DNA of 33,196 nucleotides, from NCBI GenBank assembly GCA_904390925.1, contig CAJFMB010000016.1:1-33196 (forward strand), in the 5' to 3' direction. The position numbers and the translations under genes are program-made. The DNA is from an uncultured Subdoligranulum sp. (GTDB lineage: Bacteria; Bacillota; Clostridia; Oscillospirales; Ruminococcaceae). Positions 1-10,604 of this stretch are shown here, piece after piece (position 1 is the stretch's first letter; each line of letters begins with the position of its first letter). The notes under the pieces were generated by a model. That model made no database searches, was not told the DNA's origin, and worked only from the letters and a program-made list of their open reading frames with translations.

Positions 1-106
1 TTAATGCTGCTCGGTTCCCCGCCTGACATGGTTCACGGGGCACCCGCGCACGGGGCCCGCATCCGTATGCAAAACAGCGCAAATACAGCCCTGTCCGCTA
101 GTGTGT

Positions 107-135
107 ATTATACAATACTTTGCCTGCAATTGCAA
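107..135 (-). promoter_or_regulatory. Candidate sigma-A promoter reading out of the left edge
   Basis: On the minus strand TTGCAA (130-135) is followed after 17 bases by TATAAT (107-112). The -10 is perfect and the -35 shares four bases with TTGACA. It lies beyond the groEL terminator, so it would serve a gene to the left of the window whose start is not visible. Nothing in positions 1-100 reads as a convincing gene; this would be its 5' leader. It contains two direct copies of CACGGGGC about 15 bases apart. Confidence 0.5.
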
Positions 136-202
136 GGGGTCTGCCCTCTTCCGACAGGACAAGTCTGCCCCGGGGCGGCAGCGGATATGCACCCCGAAAC
201 AC

Positions 203-234
203 AAAAGAGGCCGGAGCCTTACGGCTCCAGCCTC
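203..234 (-). terminator. Rho-independent terminator of groESL
   Basis: The arms GAGGCCGGAGCC (207-218) and GGCTCCAGCCTC (223-234) form a 12-bp stem (one G-U pair in the minus-strand RNA) with a 4-base loop. On the minus strand the stem is followed by TTTT. It lies about 40 bases past the groEL stop codon. Confidence 0.85.
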
Positions 235-272
235 AGAGGGGGTTATGCTGTTACAGGACCGGCGTGTCCGGA

Positions 273-1922
<1,650 letters not shown>

Positions 1923-1938
1923 TTACTGTTACGATCAA

Positions 1939-2250
<312 letters not shown>

Positions 2251-2268
2251 CTATTGGATACTTTTTGT

Positions 2269-2295
2269 TTAGCACTCTTTTCTCTTGAGTGCTAA
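2269..2295. promoter_or_regulatory. CIRCE operator (HrcA binding site)
   Basis: A perfect 9-bp inverted repeat TTAGCACTC / GAGTGCTAA is separated by exactly 9 bases, which matches the CIRCE consensus in full. It sits directly downstream of the groES -10 box, where the HrcA repressor blocks transcription until heat or unfolded protein titrates it. No CtsR-type heptad repeats were seen near groES or clpP, so HrcA/CIRCE is the only heat-shock operator visible here. Confidence 0.97.
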
Positions 2296-2299
2296 GTAC

Positions 2300-2328
2300 A
2301 TTTTAGTCACTTGCCGGCAAAAAATCAA
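2300..2328 (-). promoter_or_regulatory. Sigma-A promoter of groES-groEL
   Basis: On the minus strand TTGATT (2323-2328) is followed after 17 bases by TAAAAT (2300-2305). CIRCE begins 5 bases after the -10, so it covers the start of transcription. Confidence 0.85.
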
Positions 2329-2576
2329 GACCTGAAAGTATAAATTTTTTGTGAACTTCAAAATAGTGCCTTGCAGCGAAGATATTTTTTCCAAAAAAGA
2401 GGAAGAATGCAAGGTTTTTGCCTGTCCGACGCCTGCAAAGGAACCGGTTTTTGGACTTGCGGTCCACTTTGTCACAGGCAACGGCAATGGCGGTGGTGCG
2501 CTGCCAAACCCCCGGAACACCGCATCTTTTTCCCTGTGCAGACAGCCGCTGGCAATCCTCCCCCTTTTCCGCCAAC
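2329..2576. other. Intergenic stretch, no gene seen
   Basis: This is the part of the groES-clpX gap that lies beyond the groES promoter and before the clpX terminator. I see no reading frame with a ribosome binding site, no RNA gene and no clear operator. A short T6/A6 inverted run near 2383-2398 is the only local symmetry. Confidence 0.6.
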
Positions 2577-2611
2577 AAAAAGGCACGGACGGGAACTTCC
2601 ACGTCCGTGCC
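2577..2611 (-). terminator. Rho-independent terminator of clpX
   Basis: The arms GGCACGGACG (2582-2591) and CGTCCGTGCC (2602-2611) form a 10-bp GC-rich stem. On the minus strand it is followed by TTTTT (2577-2581). It starts 12 bases past the clpX stop codon. Confidence 0.9.
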
Positions 2612-2623
2612 CAGGCTGCCGGA

Positions 2624-3970
2624 TCAGTACTGAACCGGCGGCAGCTGATTCTGATTTTTGTAGCGCTTGCGCACCGCACCATATTCCAGGTGGGGTTTGC
2701 CGTTCTCCACCGTATCCTCGTCGATGGTGACCCGGATGATGGTGGGGTCGGAAGGAATCTCGTACATGATGGGGATCAGAATTTCCTCCACCACGCTGCG
2801 CAGACCGCGGGCGCCGCTCTTGCGCTCAATGGTCTTTTTGGCGATGGCATGCAGCGCTGCATCGGTAAACTCCAGCTCGGCATTGTCCAGCTGGAACAGC
2901 TCCCGGTACTGACGCACAATGCTGTTCTTCGGCTCGGTGAGCACCCGGATCATCGCATCCTCGTCCAGCGGGTCAAGCACCGTCACCACCGGCAGACGGC
3001 CGATCAGCTCGGGGATCAGGCCAAACTTGACCAGATCGTCCGGCTCCACCCGGCGCAGCAGCTTCTGGCGGGTTTCGTCCTTGTCGATGTTGGCACGCAG
3101 CTGGCTGCCGAAGCCCATGGTGGCGTTATCCGTGCGCTTCTGGATCAGCTTTTCCAGACCGTCAAAGGCACCGCCACAGATGAACAGGATGTTCTTGGTG
3201 TTGATCTGGATGAACTCCTGCTGGGGATGCTTGCGTCCGCCCTGGGGCGGCACATTGCTGACGGTACCTTCCAGGATCTTCAGAAGCGCCTGCTGAACCC
3301 CCTCGCCGCCCACATCACGGGTGATGGAGGGGTTCTCGCTCTTGCGGGTGATCTTGTCGATCTCATCAATATAGATGATGCCGACCTCCGCCTTGGGAAT
3401 GTCGTAATCCGCTGCCTGAATCAGCTTGAGCAGAATGTTCTCCACATCCTCGCCCACATAGCCGGCCTCAGTCAGGGTGGTGGCATCCGCAATGGCGAAG
3501 GGCACCCCCAGCATTTTTGCCAGCGTCTGGGCCAGCAGCGTCTTGCCGGTGCCGGAGGGTCCCAGCATCAGCACGTTGGATTTTTGCAGTTCCACATCGC
3601 TGTCCTTGCCGGACAGAATGCGCTTGTAATGGTTGTAGACAGAGACTGCCAGCACTTTTTTGGCCTCGTCCTGGCCGATGACGTACTGGTCCAGCCCTTC
3701 CTTGATCTCGGCCGGCGTCAGGATACGGATATCCAGCATCGGGTCGGTCCCGGTGCGGGGCGCACGACCGCGGCGCTGTGCGGTTGCACGGGGCGGAGCC
3801 GGGCGGTCCCCGTCCTTGTACAGCACGTTGTAGCACATGTCGATGCAGTCCTTGCAGATGTTCACACCCGGACCGATGATGAGCTGCTCGACCTGGTTCT
3901 GAGAGCGTCCGCAGAAGTTACAGATCAGCTCCCGCTCTTTTCCGTCCTTGCCGGAATTGTTATTTGCCAT
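2624..3970 (-). CDS. clpX: ATP-dependent Clp protease ATP-binding subunit ClpX
   Basis: ClpX is the AAA+ unfoldase that recognises substrates and threads them into ClpP. The 448-residue product has the N-terminal C4 zinc-binding domain (Cys17, Cys20, Cys39, Cys42), Walker A GPSGTGKT at 137-144, a Walker B segment IIYIDEID and the GYVG pore loop. The loop that docks on ClpP normally reads IGF or LGF; here it reads MGF, a mild variant. The RSGARGL sensor-2 segment is present. The gene starts 15 bases after the clpP stop codon and is the last gene of tig-clpP-clpX. The upstream GGGGG is a modest ribosome binding site, so some translational coupling to clpP is likely. Confidence 0.98.
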   Translation of the reverse strand: MANNNSGKDGKERELICNFCGRSQNQVEQLIIGPGVNICKDCIDMCYNVLYKDGDRPAPPRATAQRRGRAPRTGTDPMLDIRILTPAEIKEGLDQYVIGQDEAKKVLAVSVYNHYKRILSGKDSDVELQKSNVLMLGPSGTGKTLLAQTLAKMLGVPFAIADATTLTEAGYVGEDVENILLKLIQAADYDIPKAEVGIIYIDEIDKITRKSENPSITRDVGGEGVQQALLKILEGTVSNVPPQGGRKHPQQEFIQINTKNILFICGGAFDGLEKLIQKRTDNATMGFGSQLRANIDKDETRQKLLRRVEPDDLVKFGLIPELIGRLPVVTVLDPLDEDAMIRVLTEPKNSIVRQYRELFQLDNAELEFTDAALHAIAKKTIERKSGARGLRSVVEEILIPIMYEIPSDPTIIRVTIDEDTVENGKPHLEYGAVRKRYKNQNQLPPVQY

Positions 3971-3985
3971 TTCCAGCCCCCGTGG

Positions 3986-4576
3986 TTAGTGTTTGGTGAT
4001 GATCTCATCAATCAGGCCGTATTCCTTGGCCTGCTGTGCGGTCATATAGTTGTCGCGCTCGGTGTCCCGCTGCAGCACCTCCAGCGGCTGGCCGGTGTAC
4101 TGGCTCAGCAGCTCATTCATGCGGTTCTTGATATAGACCATGTGGTCGGCATGAATCTTGATGTCGGTGGTCTGGCCGGACAGGCCGCCGCCGGCAATCA
4201 GCGGCTGATGGATCAGGATCTCGGAATTGGGCAGCGCATACCGCTTGCCCTTGGTGCCGCTGGCCAGAAGGAATGCGCCCATCGAGGCGGCCATGCCCAC
4301 GCAGATGGTGGAAACGTCGCACTTGATGTACTGCATGGTATCATGGATGGCCATGCCGTCGGTGATGGAACCGCCGGGGCTGTTGATATAGAAGCTGATG
4401 TCCTTTTCGGGGTCCTGGCCCTCAAGGTACAACAGCTGGGCGACAACAACGCTGGCGGAAGATGCGTTGACATCCTCGCTCAGAACGATAATGCGGTCGT
4501 TGAGCAGACGCGAAAAGATATCGTAGCTGCGTTCGCCGCGGGCAGTCTGCTCGACAACATACGGTACAAGGCTCAT
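3986..4576 (-). CDS. clpP: ATP-dependent Clp protease proteolytic subunit ClpP
   Basis: ClpP is the tetradecameric serine protease that degrades substrates delivered by ClpX or ClpC. I chose the ATG at 4576 because AGGAGGGG lies 6 bases upstream and the protein then begins [11 protein letters not shown], as in the family. The open frame extends 29 codons further upstream without support. The product is 196 residues. The catalytic triad is visible: Ser98 in MAASMG, His123 in ILIHQPL and Asp171 in QRDTERD. It lies between tig and clpX on the same strand. No CtsR operator or separate promoter was found in the 159-base gap to tig, which instead holds a nested hairpin. Confidence 0.98.
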   Translation of the reverse strand: MSLVPYVVEQTARGERSYDIFSRLLNDRIIVLSEDVNASSASVVVAQLLYLEGQDPEKDISFYINSPGGSITDGMAIHDTMQYIKCDVSTICVGMAASMGAFLLASGTKGKRYALPNSEILIHQPLIAGGGLSGQTTDIKIHADHMVYIKNRMNELLSQYTGQPLEVLQRDTERDNYMTAQQAKEYGLIDEIITKH

Positions 4577-4639
4577 GGTAGTCCCCTCCTGTACTGAAAA
4601 ATTTGGGTTGCGGTAAAAAAACAGGCTTTGGACAGACGA

Positions 4640-4697
4640 ACCGATACGGCAGCATTCAATCAAGCTGTTCCAGCTTATTCCCCTGCACCGTATCGGT
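4640..4697. repeat. Nested hairpin between tig and clpP
   Basis: An outer inverted repeat ACCGATACGG (4640-4649) / CCGTATCGGT (4688-4697) encloses a second hairpin AAGCTG-TTC-CAGCTT (4662-4676). On the minus strand a run of seven T follows about 18 bases after the outer stem, which is too far for a standard terminator. It could be a processing site or attenuator in the tig-clpP transcript; the function is unknown. Confidence 0.6.
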
Positions 4698-4735
4698 CCG
4701 TTGCTGCCATCACGTCAGTGATTTGTCACAGACGC

Positions 4736-6043
4736 TCAGGCCTTTTCTTCGTCCTCCACCTGCTCGGTGGTGATGTTGGCTTTCTCCTTGACAAAGTCGA
4801 CAGCCTTGTTCACAGCCAGATCCTTCTTGACGGCATCGGCGTCAACCAGGTTCTTGACCTTGTCGGCTTCCATCTTGTAGGCATCGGCAATGCGCTTGAC
4901 TTCCTCGTCGAACTCCTCGTCAGAGACGGTGATGTTCTCCTTGGCGACAATGGCCTCCATGGCCAGGCGCATCTTGACCTGCTTCTCAGCCTGCTCGGCG
5001 AACTGGCCGCGCAGCTGATCCATGGTCATGCCCATGTACTTCAGGTACATGTCCATCTTCAGGCCCTGCTGGGACAGACGGTACTCGAAGTCGCGGACCA
5101 GCTCGTCCACGCGGGCGTCGTACATGGCCTGCGGGATCTCGGCCTGCATGCCGTTGACGACCTGCTCGATCAGGTCATTCTCGACCTGCTGGTCAGCGCT
5201 GCGGCTTGCGTTCTCTTCCATGCCCTTGCGGATGGAAGCCTTCAGCTCATCCAGGGTGTCGTACTCGCTGACGTCCTTGGCAAAGTCGTCATCCAGAGCG
5301 GGCAGCTCCTTGTACTTGACCTCATGCAGCTTGATCTTGAAGGTGGCATCCTTGCCGGCCAGCTCCTCGGCATGATACTGCTCGGGGAACTTGACGTTGA
5401 CGTCGAACTCGTCGCCGGCTGCATGGCCGACAACCTGCTCCTCGAAGCCGGGGATGAAGGAATTGCTGCCCAGCACCAGGGAGTAATGCTCCGCCTTGCC
5501 GCCCTCGAAAGCGGTGCCGTCCACAAAGCCCTCGAAGTCGATGTCGACGGTGTCGCCGTTCTCGGCTGCACCCTCACGGGTCAGCAGACGGGCGTTGCGG
5601 TCCTGCATGCGGCCCAGCTCGGCATCCACCGCGCTGTCCTTGACAGTATGGACCTTTTTGGTGACGTTCAAACCGGCGTAATCGCCCAGGGTGACCTCGG
5701 GACGGACAGCGACCTTGACCTTCAGGGTCACGCCGTCAGCCTCGCTCATCGAGACAACTTCCGGAGCGGGAGCGCCGACGATGTCGATGTTGGCCTCCTT
5801 GACAGCTGCCTCGTACTCGGCCGGGAACAGGTCATTGATGGCATCGTAATGGAAAACATCAGCGCCGTACATCTTCTCGATCATATGGCGCGGAGCCTTG
5901 CCGCGGCGGAAACCAGGCACATTGTATTTTTTGCCTTCGCGTTTGAAAGCCACGTCAACGGCCTTCTTGAAGGTTTCAGCGTCAACGGAAAACTGAAGCT
6001 CGACCATGCTTTTTTCGAGCTTTTCACAAGAAATAAGGTTCAT
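4736..6043 (-). CDS. tig: Trigger factor, ribosome-associated chaperone and peptidyl-prolyl isomerase
   Basis: Trigger factor binds the ribosomal exit tunnel and shields nascent chains. The ATG at 6043 is chosen because GGAGGAG lies 7 bases upstream; the in-frame ATG 7 codons earlier lies upstream of that site. The product is 435 residues, normal length. The ribosome-docking signature GFRRGK is at residues 44-49. The FKBP-like isomerase domain occupies roughly 150-240 and the helical chaperone arms follow. The C-terminal tail is acidic. It heads the tig-clpP-clpX gene order that is widely conserved in bacteria, with an extended -10 promoter upstream. Confidence 0.98.
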   Translation of the reverse strand: MNLISCEKLEKSMVELQFSVDAETFKKAVDVAFKREGKKYNVPGFRRGKAPRHMIEKMYGADVFHYDAINDLFPAEYEAAVKEANIDIVGAPAPEVVSMSEADGVTLKVKVAVRPEVTLGDYAGLNVTKKVHTVKDSAVDAELGRMQDRNARLLTREGAAENGDTVDIDFEGFVDGTAFEGGKAEHYSLVLGSNSFIPGFEEQVVGHAAGDEFDVNVKFPEQYHAEELAGKDATFKIKLHEVKYKELPALDDDFAKDVSEYDTLDELKASIRKGMEENASRSADQQVENDLIEQVVNGMQAEIPQAMYDARVDELVRDFEYRLSQQGLKMDMYLKYMGMTMDQLRGQFAEQAEKQVKMRLAMEAIVAKENITVSDEEFDEEVKRIADAYKMEADKVKNLVDADAVKKDLAVNKAVDFVKEKANITTEQVEDEEKA

Positions 6044-6077
6044 TGGGAACACTCCTCCAAACATAGCAGTACAAGGT

Positions 6078-6086
6078 ATTATAACA
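6078..6086 (-). promoter_or_regulatory. Extended -10 promoter of tig
   Basis: The minus strand reads TGTTATAAT, a TGn extension plus a perfect TATAAT (6078-6083), without a good -35 box. The hexamer sits inside a short inverted repeat GGTAT...ATACC (6076-6091 region), which could be incidental or a small operator. Confidence 0.7.
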
Positions 6087-6140
6087 TACCAAACGGCAGA
6101 ATACCATAGTGAATTGCAAATTTTTCGTGCATTTTTGCGC

Positions 6141-6824
6141 TCAGCCGCCGATCTTCATGGGGCAAAAGCCGATTCCGTCGGCGGAAACCAGCCGATACTG
6201 GATGCCCTCCTGCTCGCCCTGCACCGCAAACCGGATGGCCTTGCCGTGCAGATGGCCGTACCAGCAGCGGGTCACGCCGAACTCCCGGAGCACATCCACC
6301 AGTTCCCGGGCACAGGCGCCCGGATACACCGGCGGATAATGCAGAAACGCCCATTTTTCCCCTTCGCCGGCGGCGGAAAGCGACATGCGCAGGCGGCCGG
6401 CCTCCCGGGCCATCACCTTCGCATCCTGGGCGGCGGTGTCGTCAAAGGGCCAGCCACGGGTCCCGCACAGGGAAATGCCGTCCACCGTGCAGGCGTTGTT
6501 GTGCAGGATATGCAGCGAGGTGAACCCGTTGTCCGCCAGGAAACGCTCCATCTTGGCGCGGGTGGTCCACCAGTAGTCATGGTTGCCTTTGAGAATCCAC
6601 TTTTCCCCGGGCAGGCTCTGGAGAAAGGCGAAATCCTCCCTGGTATCCTTCAGGTTCATGGCCCAGCTGGTGTCCCCCACCAGCACAACGGTGTCGCCGG
6701 GGGCAATCAGTTTGCGCCAGTTGGCTTCCAGCTTGGGCAGATACCCCTCCCAGCCGGGGAAAATGTCCATGGGCTTGCTGCTCCCCAGTGAGAGATGCAG
6801 ATCACCGATTGCAAAGATTGCCAT
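6141..6824 (-). CDS. Calcineurin-like metallophosphoesterase
   Basis: This is a cytosolic dimetal phosphohydrolase of the calcineurin-like superfamily; the substrate cannot be read from sequence. The ATG at 6824 is used because GGAGGG precedes it and the protein then starts directly at the first metal motif. Metal ligands are visible in order: Asp8 and His10 (GDLHL), Asp51 (GDTSW), Asn81 and His82 (KGNHDYW), then a later FLHYPP histidine and the terminal YGHLHG. The GDTSWAM and NHDYWW context matches a group of about 230-residue Bacillota phosphoesterases. The product is 227 residues, complete. It diverges from the DUF1540 gene and runs toward the tig promoter with no clear terminator. Confidence 0.93.
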   Translation of the reverse strand: MAIFAIGDLHLSLGSSKPMDIFPGWEGYLPKLEANWRKLIAPGDTVVLVGDTSWAMNLKDTREDFAFLQSLPGEKWILKGNHDYWWTTRAKMERFLADNGFTSLHILHNNACTVDGISLCGTRGWPFDDTAAQDAKVMAREAGRLRMSLSAAGEGEKWAFLHYPPVYPGACARELVDVLREFGVTRCWYGHLHGKAIRFAVQGEQEGIQYRLVSADGIGFCPMKIGG

Positions 6825-6834
6825 GAATCCCTCC

Positions 6835-6864
6835 GTATAAGCCGGCGCTTTCCTGCACACAATA
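6835..6864 (+). promoter_or_regulatory. Candidate forespore-type (sigma-G/F-like) promoter before the DUF1540 gene
   Basis: GTATA (6835-6839) is followed after 18 bases by CACAATA (6858-6864). Sigma-G promoters of Bacillus have roughly G-A/C/T-ATA/G, 17-18 bases, then CAT-A/T-N-TA. The -35 fits and the -10 differs at one fixed base. The leader to the ATG would be about 19 bases, just enough to hold the ribosome binding site. No sigma-A promoter was seen in the same space. It is a short motif match only. Confidence 0.35.
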
Positions 6865-6889
6865 TCGGCGGAAAGGAGGCCGACAAACC

Positions 6890-7054
6890 ATGAATATGAA
6901 CAGTGACAACAACGTCATCAACGGCATCTGCTGCGACGTGGAAAACTGCGTCTACAACAACGGTTCCTGCTGCTGCACCGCAAAGGAAATCCACGTGAAG
7001 AACCGCAGCGCCGAACCCGGCGAGACCATGTGCGAAACCTTTTCGGAGATCTGA
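6890..7054 (+). CDS. DUF1540 small cysteine-rich protein
   Basis: This is a 54-residue protein with an excellent AAAGGAGG site 10 bases before the ATG. The spacing of its cysteines and the order ICCDVENCVYNN, CCCTAKEIHV and ETMCETF match the DUF1540 family of Bacillota, in which conserved cysteines probably bind a metal such as zinc. It holds seven cysteines (residues 14, 15, 20, 27, 28, 29, 48), with no signal peptide or membrane segment. The molecular role of DUF1540 is not established. It is a monocistronic unit with its own terminator, divergent from the phosphoesterase gene. The possible sporulation promoter upstream is the only hint of timing. Confidence 0.88.
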   Translation: MNMNSDNNVINGICCDVENCVYNNGSCCCTAKEIHVKNRSAEPGETMCETFSEI

Positions 7055-7099
7055 GTCCTGACAAAGGGTGAAGGATTCCGGCGGGCTTTTCCGGCTTTT

Positions 7100-7142
7100 G
7101 CCGCCCTGTGCAGGCGGCATCGGGCGGAAAGGCCCGTTTTTT
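7100..7142 (+). terminator. Terminator of the DUF1540 gene
   Basis: Two hairpins follow in series: GCCGCC/GGCGGC (7100-7105 and 7113-7118), then CGGGC/GCCCG (7121-7125 and 7132-7136) followed directly by TTTTTT (7137-7142). The convergent thrC ends one base further on, but on the minus strand these hairpins have no T-run, so thrC termination is less clear. Confidence 0.85.
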
Positions 7143-7143
7143 C

Positions 7144-8592
7144 TTACCGCAGAGCGGCGGCGCGGATCTCCTCCGGGGCGATGGTCTCGGTAAAGCGGAC
7201 CGGCAGGCTCTTGAGCCGGGCAAGCGCCTCGGGAGCCTGGCAGCCGGTTTTGGCGGTCAGGGCGTCCATGGCGTCGAAATCGCTGGCGGGGACTTCCCCA
7301 CCCAGTGCCCGCAGCACATCCCGCGGGAACTTGAAGGGGCTGGCGGTGGAGAGCACCACCATCGGCGCCGCGCCGCGGCAGGCGTCCGCCACCCGGAAGG
7401 CCACCGCGGTGTGGGTGTCGCAGAGATAATGGTCCTGCTCAAAGCGCAGGCGGATCTCCCCGGCGCCCTGGGCATCGTCGGCCCAGCCGCAGCCGAAGCT
7501 TTCCTGAATGCCGGCCAGCGTCTCGGCATCCACCGTGTAGTGGCCTTCGGCAACCAGCTGCTGCATCCAGCCGCTGACCTTCTCGGCACTTCCGCAGACA
7601 TGATAGAGCAGCCGCTCCAGGTTGCTGGAAATCAGGATGTCCATGGAGGGCGAAGCCGTCTTGTGGAAGGTGCGGCGGGCATCATAAGTACCGGTGCGGA
7701 TAAAGTCGGTGAGGACATTGTTCTGGTTGGAGGCGCAGATCAGCCGACCCACCGGCAGGCCCATGCGCTTGGCATAGTAGCCGGCCAGAATGTCGCCGAA
7801 GTTGCCGGTGGGAACGCAGAAGTCCACCGGCCGGCCCCAGGCAACGCCGCCGTTTTCCGCCAGGCGGAAGTAGGTGTAGAAATAGTAGACGATCTGCGGA
7901 ACCAGGCGCCCCCAGTTGATGGAGTTGGCGCTGGACAGGCGGATGCCGCGGGCTTCCAGCTGTGCCGCCACGTCGGCGTCGGCAAAGACCCGCTTGACGC
8001 CGGTCTGGGCATCGTCAAAGTTGCCGTCCACAGCAAACACCGCCACATTGTCCCCCTGCTGGGTGGCCATCTGCAGGCGCTGGATCTCACTGGTGCCGGC
8101 GTTGGGATAAAAGACCGCAATCTGGATGCCGTCCAGATCCGCATAGCCTGCCAAAGCCGCCTTGCCGGTATCGCCGGAGGTGGCCACCAGGATGCGGGTG
8201 GTCTCGGTGCGGTTCAGGTTCTTTTTGCCCTGGACCAGCAGCTTGGGCATCAGCTGCAAAGCGTAGTCCTTGAAGGCACAGGTGGGGCCATGCCACAGTT
8301 CCAGCGAATAAAGACCCTCCCGGACCTTTTCCACCTGCCCGGCCTTTCCGCCGAAGGCAGCGCCGTAGGTATCGGCGGTGGCCTTCTGCAGGAAAGTCGG
8401 ATCATAGTCGGTCAGGAAACTGCCCACCACCCGGGCAGCCAGTTCCGGATAGGACAGGCTGCGCCATGCTTCCAGATCCGCATGGGGGAAGGACGCCGGC
8501 ACATACAGGCCGCCATCCGGCGCAAGGCCGCGGACAATGGCTTCAGACGCCGAAACCCCGGTGCTGCCGCCGCGTGTGCTTTGATACTCCAT
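7144..8592 (-). CDS. thrC: Threonine synthase
   Basis: This is the PLP-dependent enzyme that converts O-phosphohomoserine to threonine, the last step of threonine synthesis. The ATG at 8592 follows AGGAGGGTGG and gives MEYQSTRGG, as in the family. The product is 482 residues, the long form of the enzyme. The PLP lysine is Lys108 in GPTCAFKDYALQ, and the phosphate-binding ATSGDTGKAAL loop follows. It is the last gene of the rplS-to-thrC cluster, 64 bases after yraN. A small hairpin (TGTGCC/GGCACA, 8615-8630) sits just upstream of its ribosome binding site. No other threonine gene is in the window, so its placement here is not explained by pathway. Confidence 0.96.
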   Translation of the reverse strand: MEYQSTRGGSTGVSASEAIVRGLAPDGGLYVPASFPHADLEAWRSLSYPELAARVVGSFLTDYDPTFLQKATADTYGAAFGGKAGQVEKVREGLYSLELWHGPTCAFKDYALQLMPKLLVQGKKNLNRTETTRILVATSGDTGKAALAGYADLDGIQIAVFYPNAGTSEIQRLQMATQQGDNVAVFAVDGNFDDAQTGVKRVFADADVAAQLEARGIRLSSANSINWGRLVPQIVYYFYTYFRLAENGGVAWGRPVDFCVPTGNFGDILAGYYAKRMGLPVGRLICASNQNNVLTDFIRTGTYDARRTFHKTASPSMDILISSNLERLLYHVCGSAEKVSGWMQQLVAEGHYTVDAETLAGIQESFGCGWADDAQGAGEIRLRFEQDHYLCDTHTAVAFRVADACRGAAPMVVLSTASPFKFPRDVLRALGGEVPASDFDAMDALTAKTGCQAPEALARLKSLPVRFTETIAPEEIRAAALR

Positions 8593-8656
8593 AAGTTCCA
8601 CCCTCCTGTTTGTGTGTGCCAAACGGCACAGCAGTTTTTTCTACACTGCCGATGAC

Positions 8657-9010
8657 TCAGCAGGAAAACGCGTTTGGAATGCAGTGCACCTGCCAGCCAC
8701 CCCGGGCCGGCATCACCTCCACCACATCAAACCGGATGCGGGCGTCGGCGTAGGGACTGCGCTTCAGATAAAACCTGGCCGCCGCAATCAGGCGATGCTG
8801 TTTGCGGGCATCCACCGCTTCGGCGGGACGGCCGTAATCACTGCGGGTGCGGGTCTTGACCTCGGCAAAGACGAGGCAGTCGTCCTTGTAGAGAATCAGG
8901 TCCAGCTCCCCCATGCGGGTGCGGTAATTGTGGTTGAGCAGCAGATACCCCCGCTGCAGGTAATACTTGGCGGCCACCGCCTCGCCGGTATGGCCCAGGT
9001 CGCGGTTCAC
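8657..9010 (-). CDS. yraN: YraN family (UPF0102) nuclease-like protein
   Basis: This is a 117-residue cytosolic protein of the YraN/UPF0102 family, which has a PD-(D/E)xK nuclease fold; the biological role is not firmly known. The fold signature is visible as GELDLIL followed by FAEVKTR, giving the Glu, Asp, Glu and Lys of the active site. The start is a GTG whose GTGA overlaps the TGA stop of rnhB by 4 bases, so translation is probably coupled. The position after rnhB is conserved in many Bacillota. Confidence 0.93.
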   Translation of the reverse strand: MNRDLGHTGEAVAAKYYLQRGYLLLNHNYRTRMGELDLILYKDDCLVFAEVKTRTRSDYGRPAEAVDARKQHRLIAAARFYLKRSPYADARIRFDVVEVMPARGGWQVHCIPNAFSC

Positions 9011-9636
9011 TTCCAGTACCCCTGCTTTTTGAGGAAACTGCGGCGGTAGAAAGGCTGGATGCCATACTGGGCAATCAGCTCGTAGTGCAGTTTGGTGGGA
9101 TAGCCCTTGTGCTTTGCCAGCTGGTACTGGGGATACTGCTTGTCCAGCTCCAGCATATACCGGTCCCGGCTGACCTTGGCCAGAATGGAAGCGGCCGCAA
9201 TGGAAGCGCTGCTGGCATCCCCCTTGACCACTGCCTGGCAGGGTTGGGGCACATCCGGCGGGCAGCGGTTGCCGTCCACCAGCACAAAGTCGGGGGCGGG
9301 GTCCAGTGCGGCCACCGCCTGTGCCATGCCGTCCATGGTGGCCCAGAGGATGTTCTTCTCGTCGATTTCCTGCGGTGGAACGAAAATCACCTTCCAGGCC
9401 AGCGCCTTCTGGGTGATCTCCTCATAGAGGGCTTCCCGGCGCTTTTCGCTGAGCTTTTTGGAATCGTTGACCCCTTGCACCGGATTGTCCGGGTCGAGAA
9501 TCACCGCCGCGCAGCAGACCGGCCCGCACAGAGGGCCGCGGCCGGCCTCGTCCACGCCGCACACAATGCCGTGGGCCGCCCGCTGTTCGGCGTCAAAGGC
9601 ATACAGCGCGGTGCTGTCAGTCGTCTTGCGGGGCAT
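9007..9636 (-). CDS. rnhB: Ribonuclease HII
   Basis: RNase HII removes ribonucleotides misincorporated in DNA and RNA-DNA hybrids. The ATG at 9636 gives a 209-residue protein starting [11 protein letters not shown]. The acidic active site is visible: Asp and Glu in [10 protein letters not shown], Asp in VLVDGNRC and Asp in [12 protein letters not shown]. The open frame extends far upstream, but that part lies out of frame within rbgA and is not coding. The start lies inside the last 20 bases of rbgA, which implies tight coupling. The 3' end overlaps the GTG of yraN. Confidence 0.97.
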   Translation of the reverse strand: MPRKTTDSTALYAFDAEQRAAHGIVCGVDEAGRGPLCGPVCCAAVILDPDNPVQGVNDSKKLSEKRREALYEEITQKALAWKVIFVPPQEIDEKNILWATMDGMAQAVAALDPAPDFVLVDGNRCPPDVPQPCQAVVKGDASSASIAAASILAKVSRDRYMLELDKQYPQYQLAKHKGYPTKLHYELIAQYGIQPFYRRSFLKKQGYWK

Positions 9637-10573
9637 CGGCTTCCTCCATTTCCGGGTCGGCGTCGTCCTCCTCCCAGTCCGGTTCCGGTGCGGCGGGCTG
9701 AGGCGGGCGCTCCAGCGAGATACGGCCCCACTTGCTGGCGCGGAATTCGCCCACCAGCATGCGGGCGGCACGCTCGGAATCCACCTCGCCGCCGGACACC
9801 AGCATGCCCCGCTTGGCGCCGATGGCCAGAAGCAGGTCATAGGCGGACAGTTCCAGGGCGCTTTCCTCCAGCTTGTAGCGTTCCAGCAACCGCTGGGGGT
9901 AGATGGCCCGCACACTGCTGAGCAGACCGCAGGCCAGCTCCTCAATGTCCAGGATGTCATCCCGGATGGAGCCGATAAATGCCAGGTTGGTGGCGGTTTC
10001 CAGCGTGTCGAATTTCTTCCAGAGCACGCCGGGCATATCCAGCAGGTCAAAGTCGCCCACCGTAATCCACTGCTTGCCCCGGGTGACGCCGGGCTTGTTG
10101 GCCGCCTTGGCACGGGCCTCGCCCGCAAAGGAGTTGATGAAGGTGGACTTTCCCACATTGGGAATGCCCACCACCATCACCCGGGTACGGGCGCCCGCCA
10201 TGCCGCGGTTGCGGCGCCGGGCAATCAGTGCGGAAAGCTCCGAAAGAATCGGTCCGCGCACCGCATTGGCGGCTTTTTTCTGCCGGGCATCGACGGCCAG
10301 GCAGCCGGCCCCGGCGGACTTGAAGTAGCTCAGCCACTGTTTTGTGATGTCAGGGTCGGCCAGATCGGATTTGTTGAGCAGATAGAGATGGGGCTTTTCC
10401 CGGGTGATACGTTCGATCTCCGGGTTCAGGCTGGAAAGCGGAATGCGGGCGTCCAGAATCTGCAAAACGCAGTCCACATTGCGGATTTCCTTTTCCATCA
10501 TGCGCAGGGTCTTGGCCATGTGGCCGGGGAACCATTGAATCACCCGGCGGTTGACCCCTGTCATATCGTCCAT
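9617..10573 (-). CDS. rbgA: Ribosome biogenesis GTPase YlqF/RbgA
   Basis: RbgA is a circularly permuted GTPase needed for late assembly of the 50S subunit. The permuted motif order is visible: NKSD (G4) at residues 67-70 comes before GIPNVGKS (G1) at 136-143 and DMPG (G3) at 179-182. The N-terminal WFPGHMAK signature is present. The 318-residue protein is longer than usual because of an acidic tail of about 25 residues rich in Glu and Asp, which is probably disordered. AGGAGGGG precedes the ATG. It lies between lepB and rnhB, as in Bacillus. Confidence 0.97.
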   Translation of the reverse strand: MDDMTGVNRRVIQWFPGHMAKTLRMMEKEIRNVDCVLQILDARIPLSSLNPEIERITREKPHLYLLNKSDLADPDITKQWLSYFKSAGAGCLAVDARQKKAANAVRGPILSELSALIARRRNRGMAGARTRVMVVGIPNVGKSTFINSFAGEARAKAANKPGVTRGKQWITVGDFDLLDMPGVLWKKFDTLETATNLAFIGSIRDDILDIEELACGLLSSVRAIYPQRLLERYKLEESALELSAYDLLLAIGAKRGMLVSGGEVDSERAARMLVGEFRASKWGRISLERPPQPAAPEPDWEEDDADPEMEEADAPQDD

Positions 10574-10604
10574 TGGGTTCCCCTCCTGTTTGGGTCTGAC
10601 GAAT

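Noticed and set aside
1-204. A 67-codon minus-strand frame at the left edge
   Set aside because: It starts inside the groEL terminator, crosses a good promoter, has no ribosome binding site and resembles nothing known.
4577-4735. CtsR operator upstream of clpP
   Set aside because: No pair of GGTCAAA-type heptads is present on either strand.
9637-10158. A longer N-terminal version of ribonuclease HII
   Set aside because: The extra 174 codons lie out of frame inside rbgA and give a Pro/Ser/Trp-rich string. The RNase HII domain fits a start at 9636.
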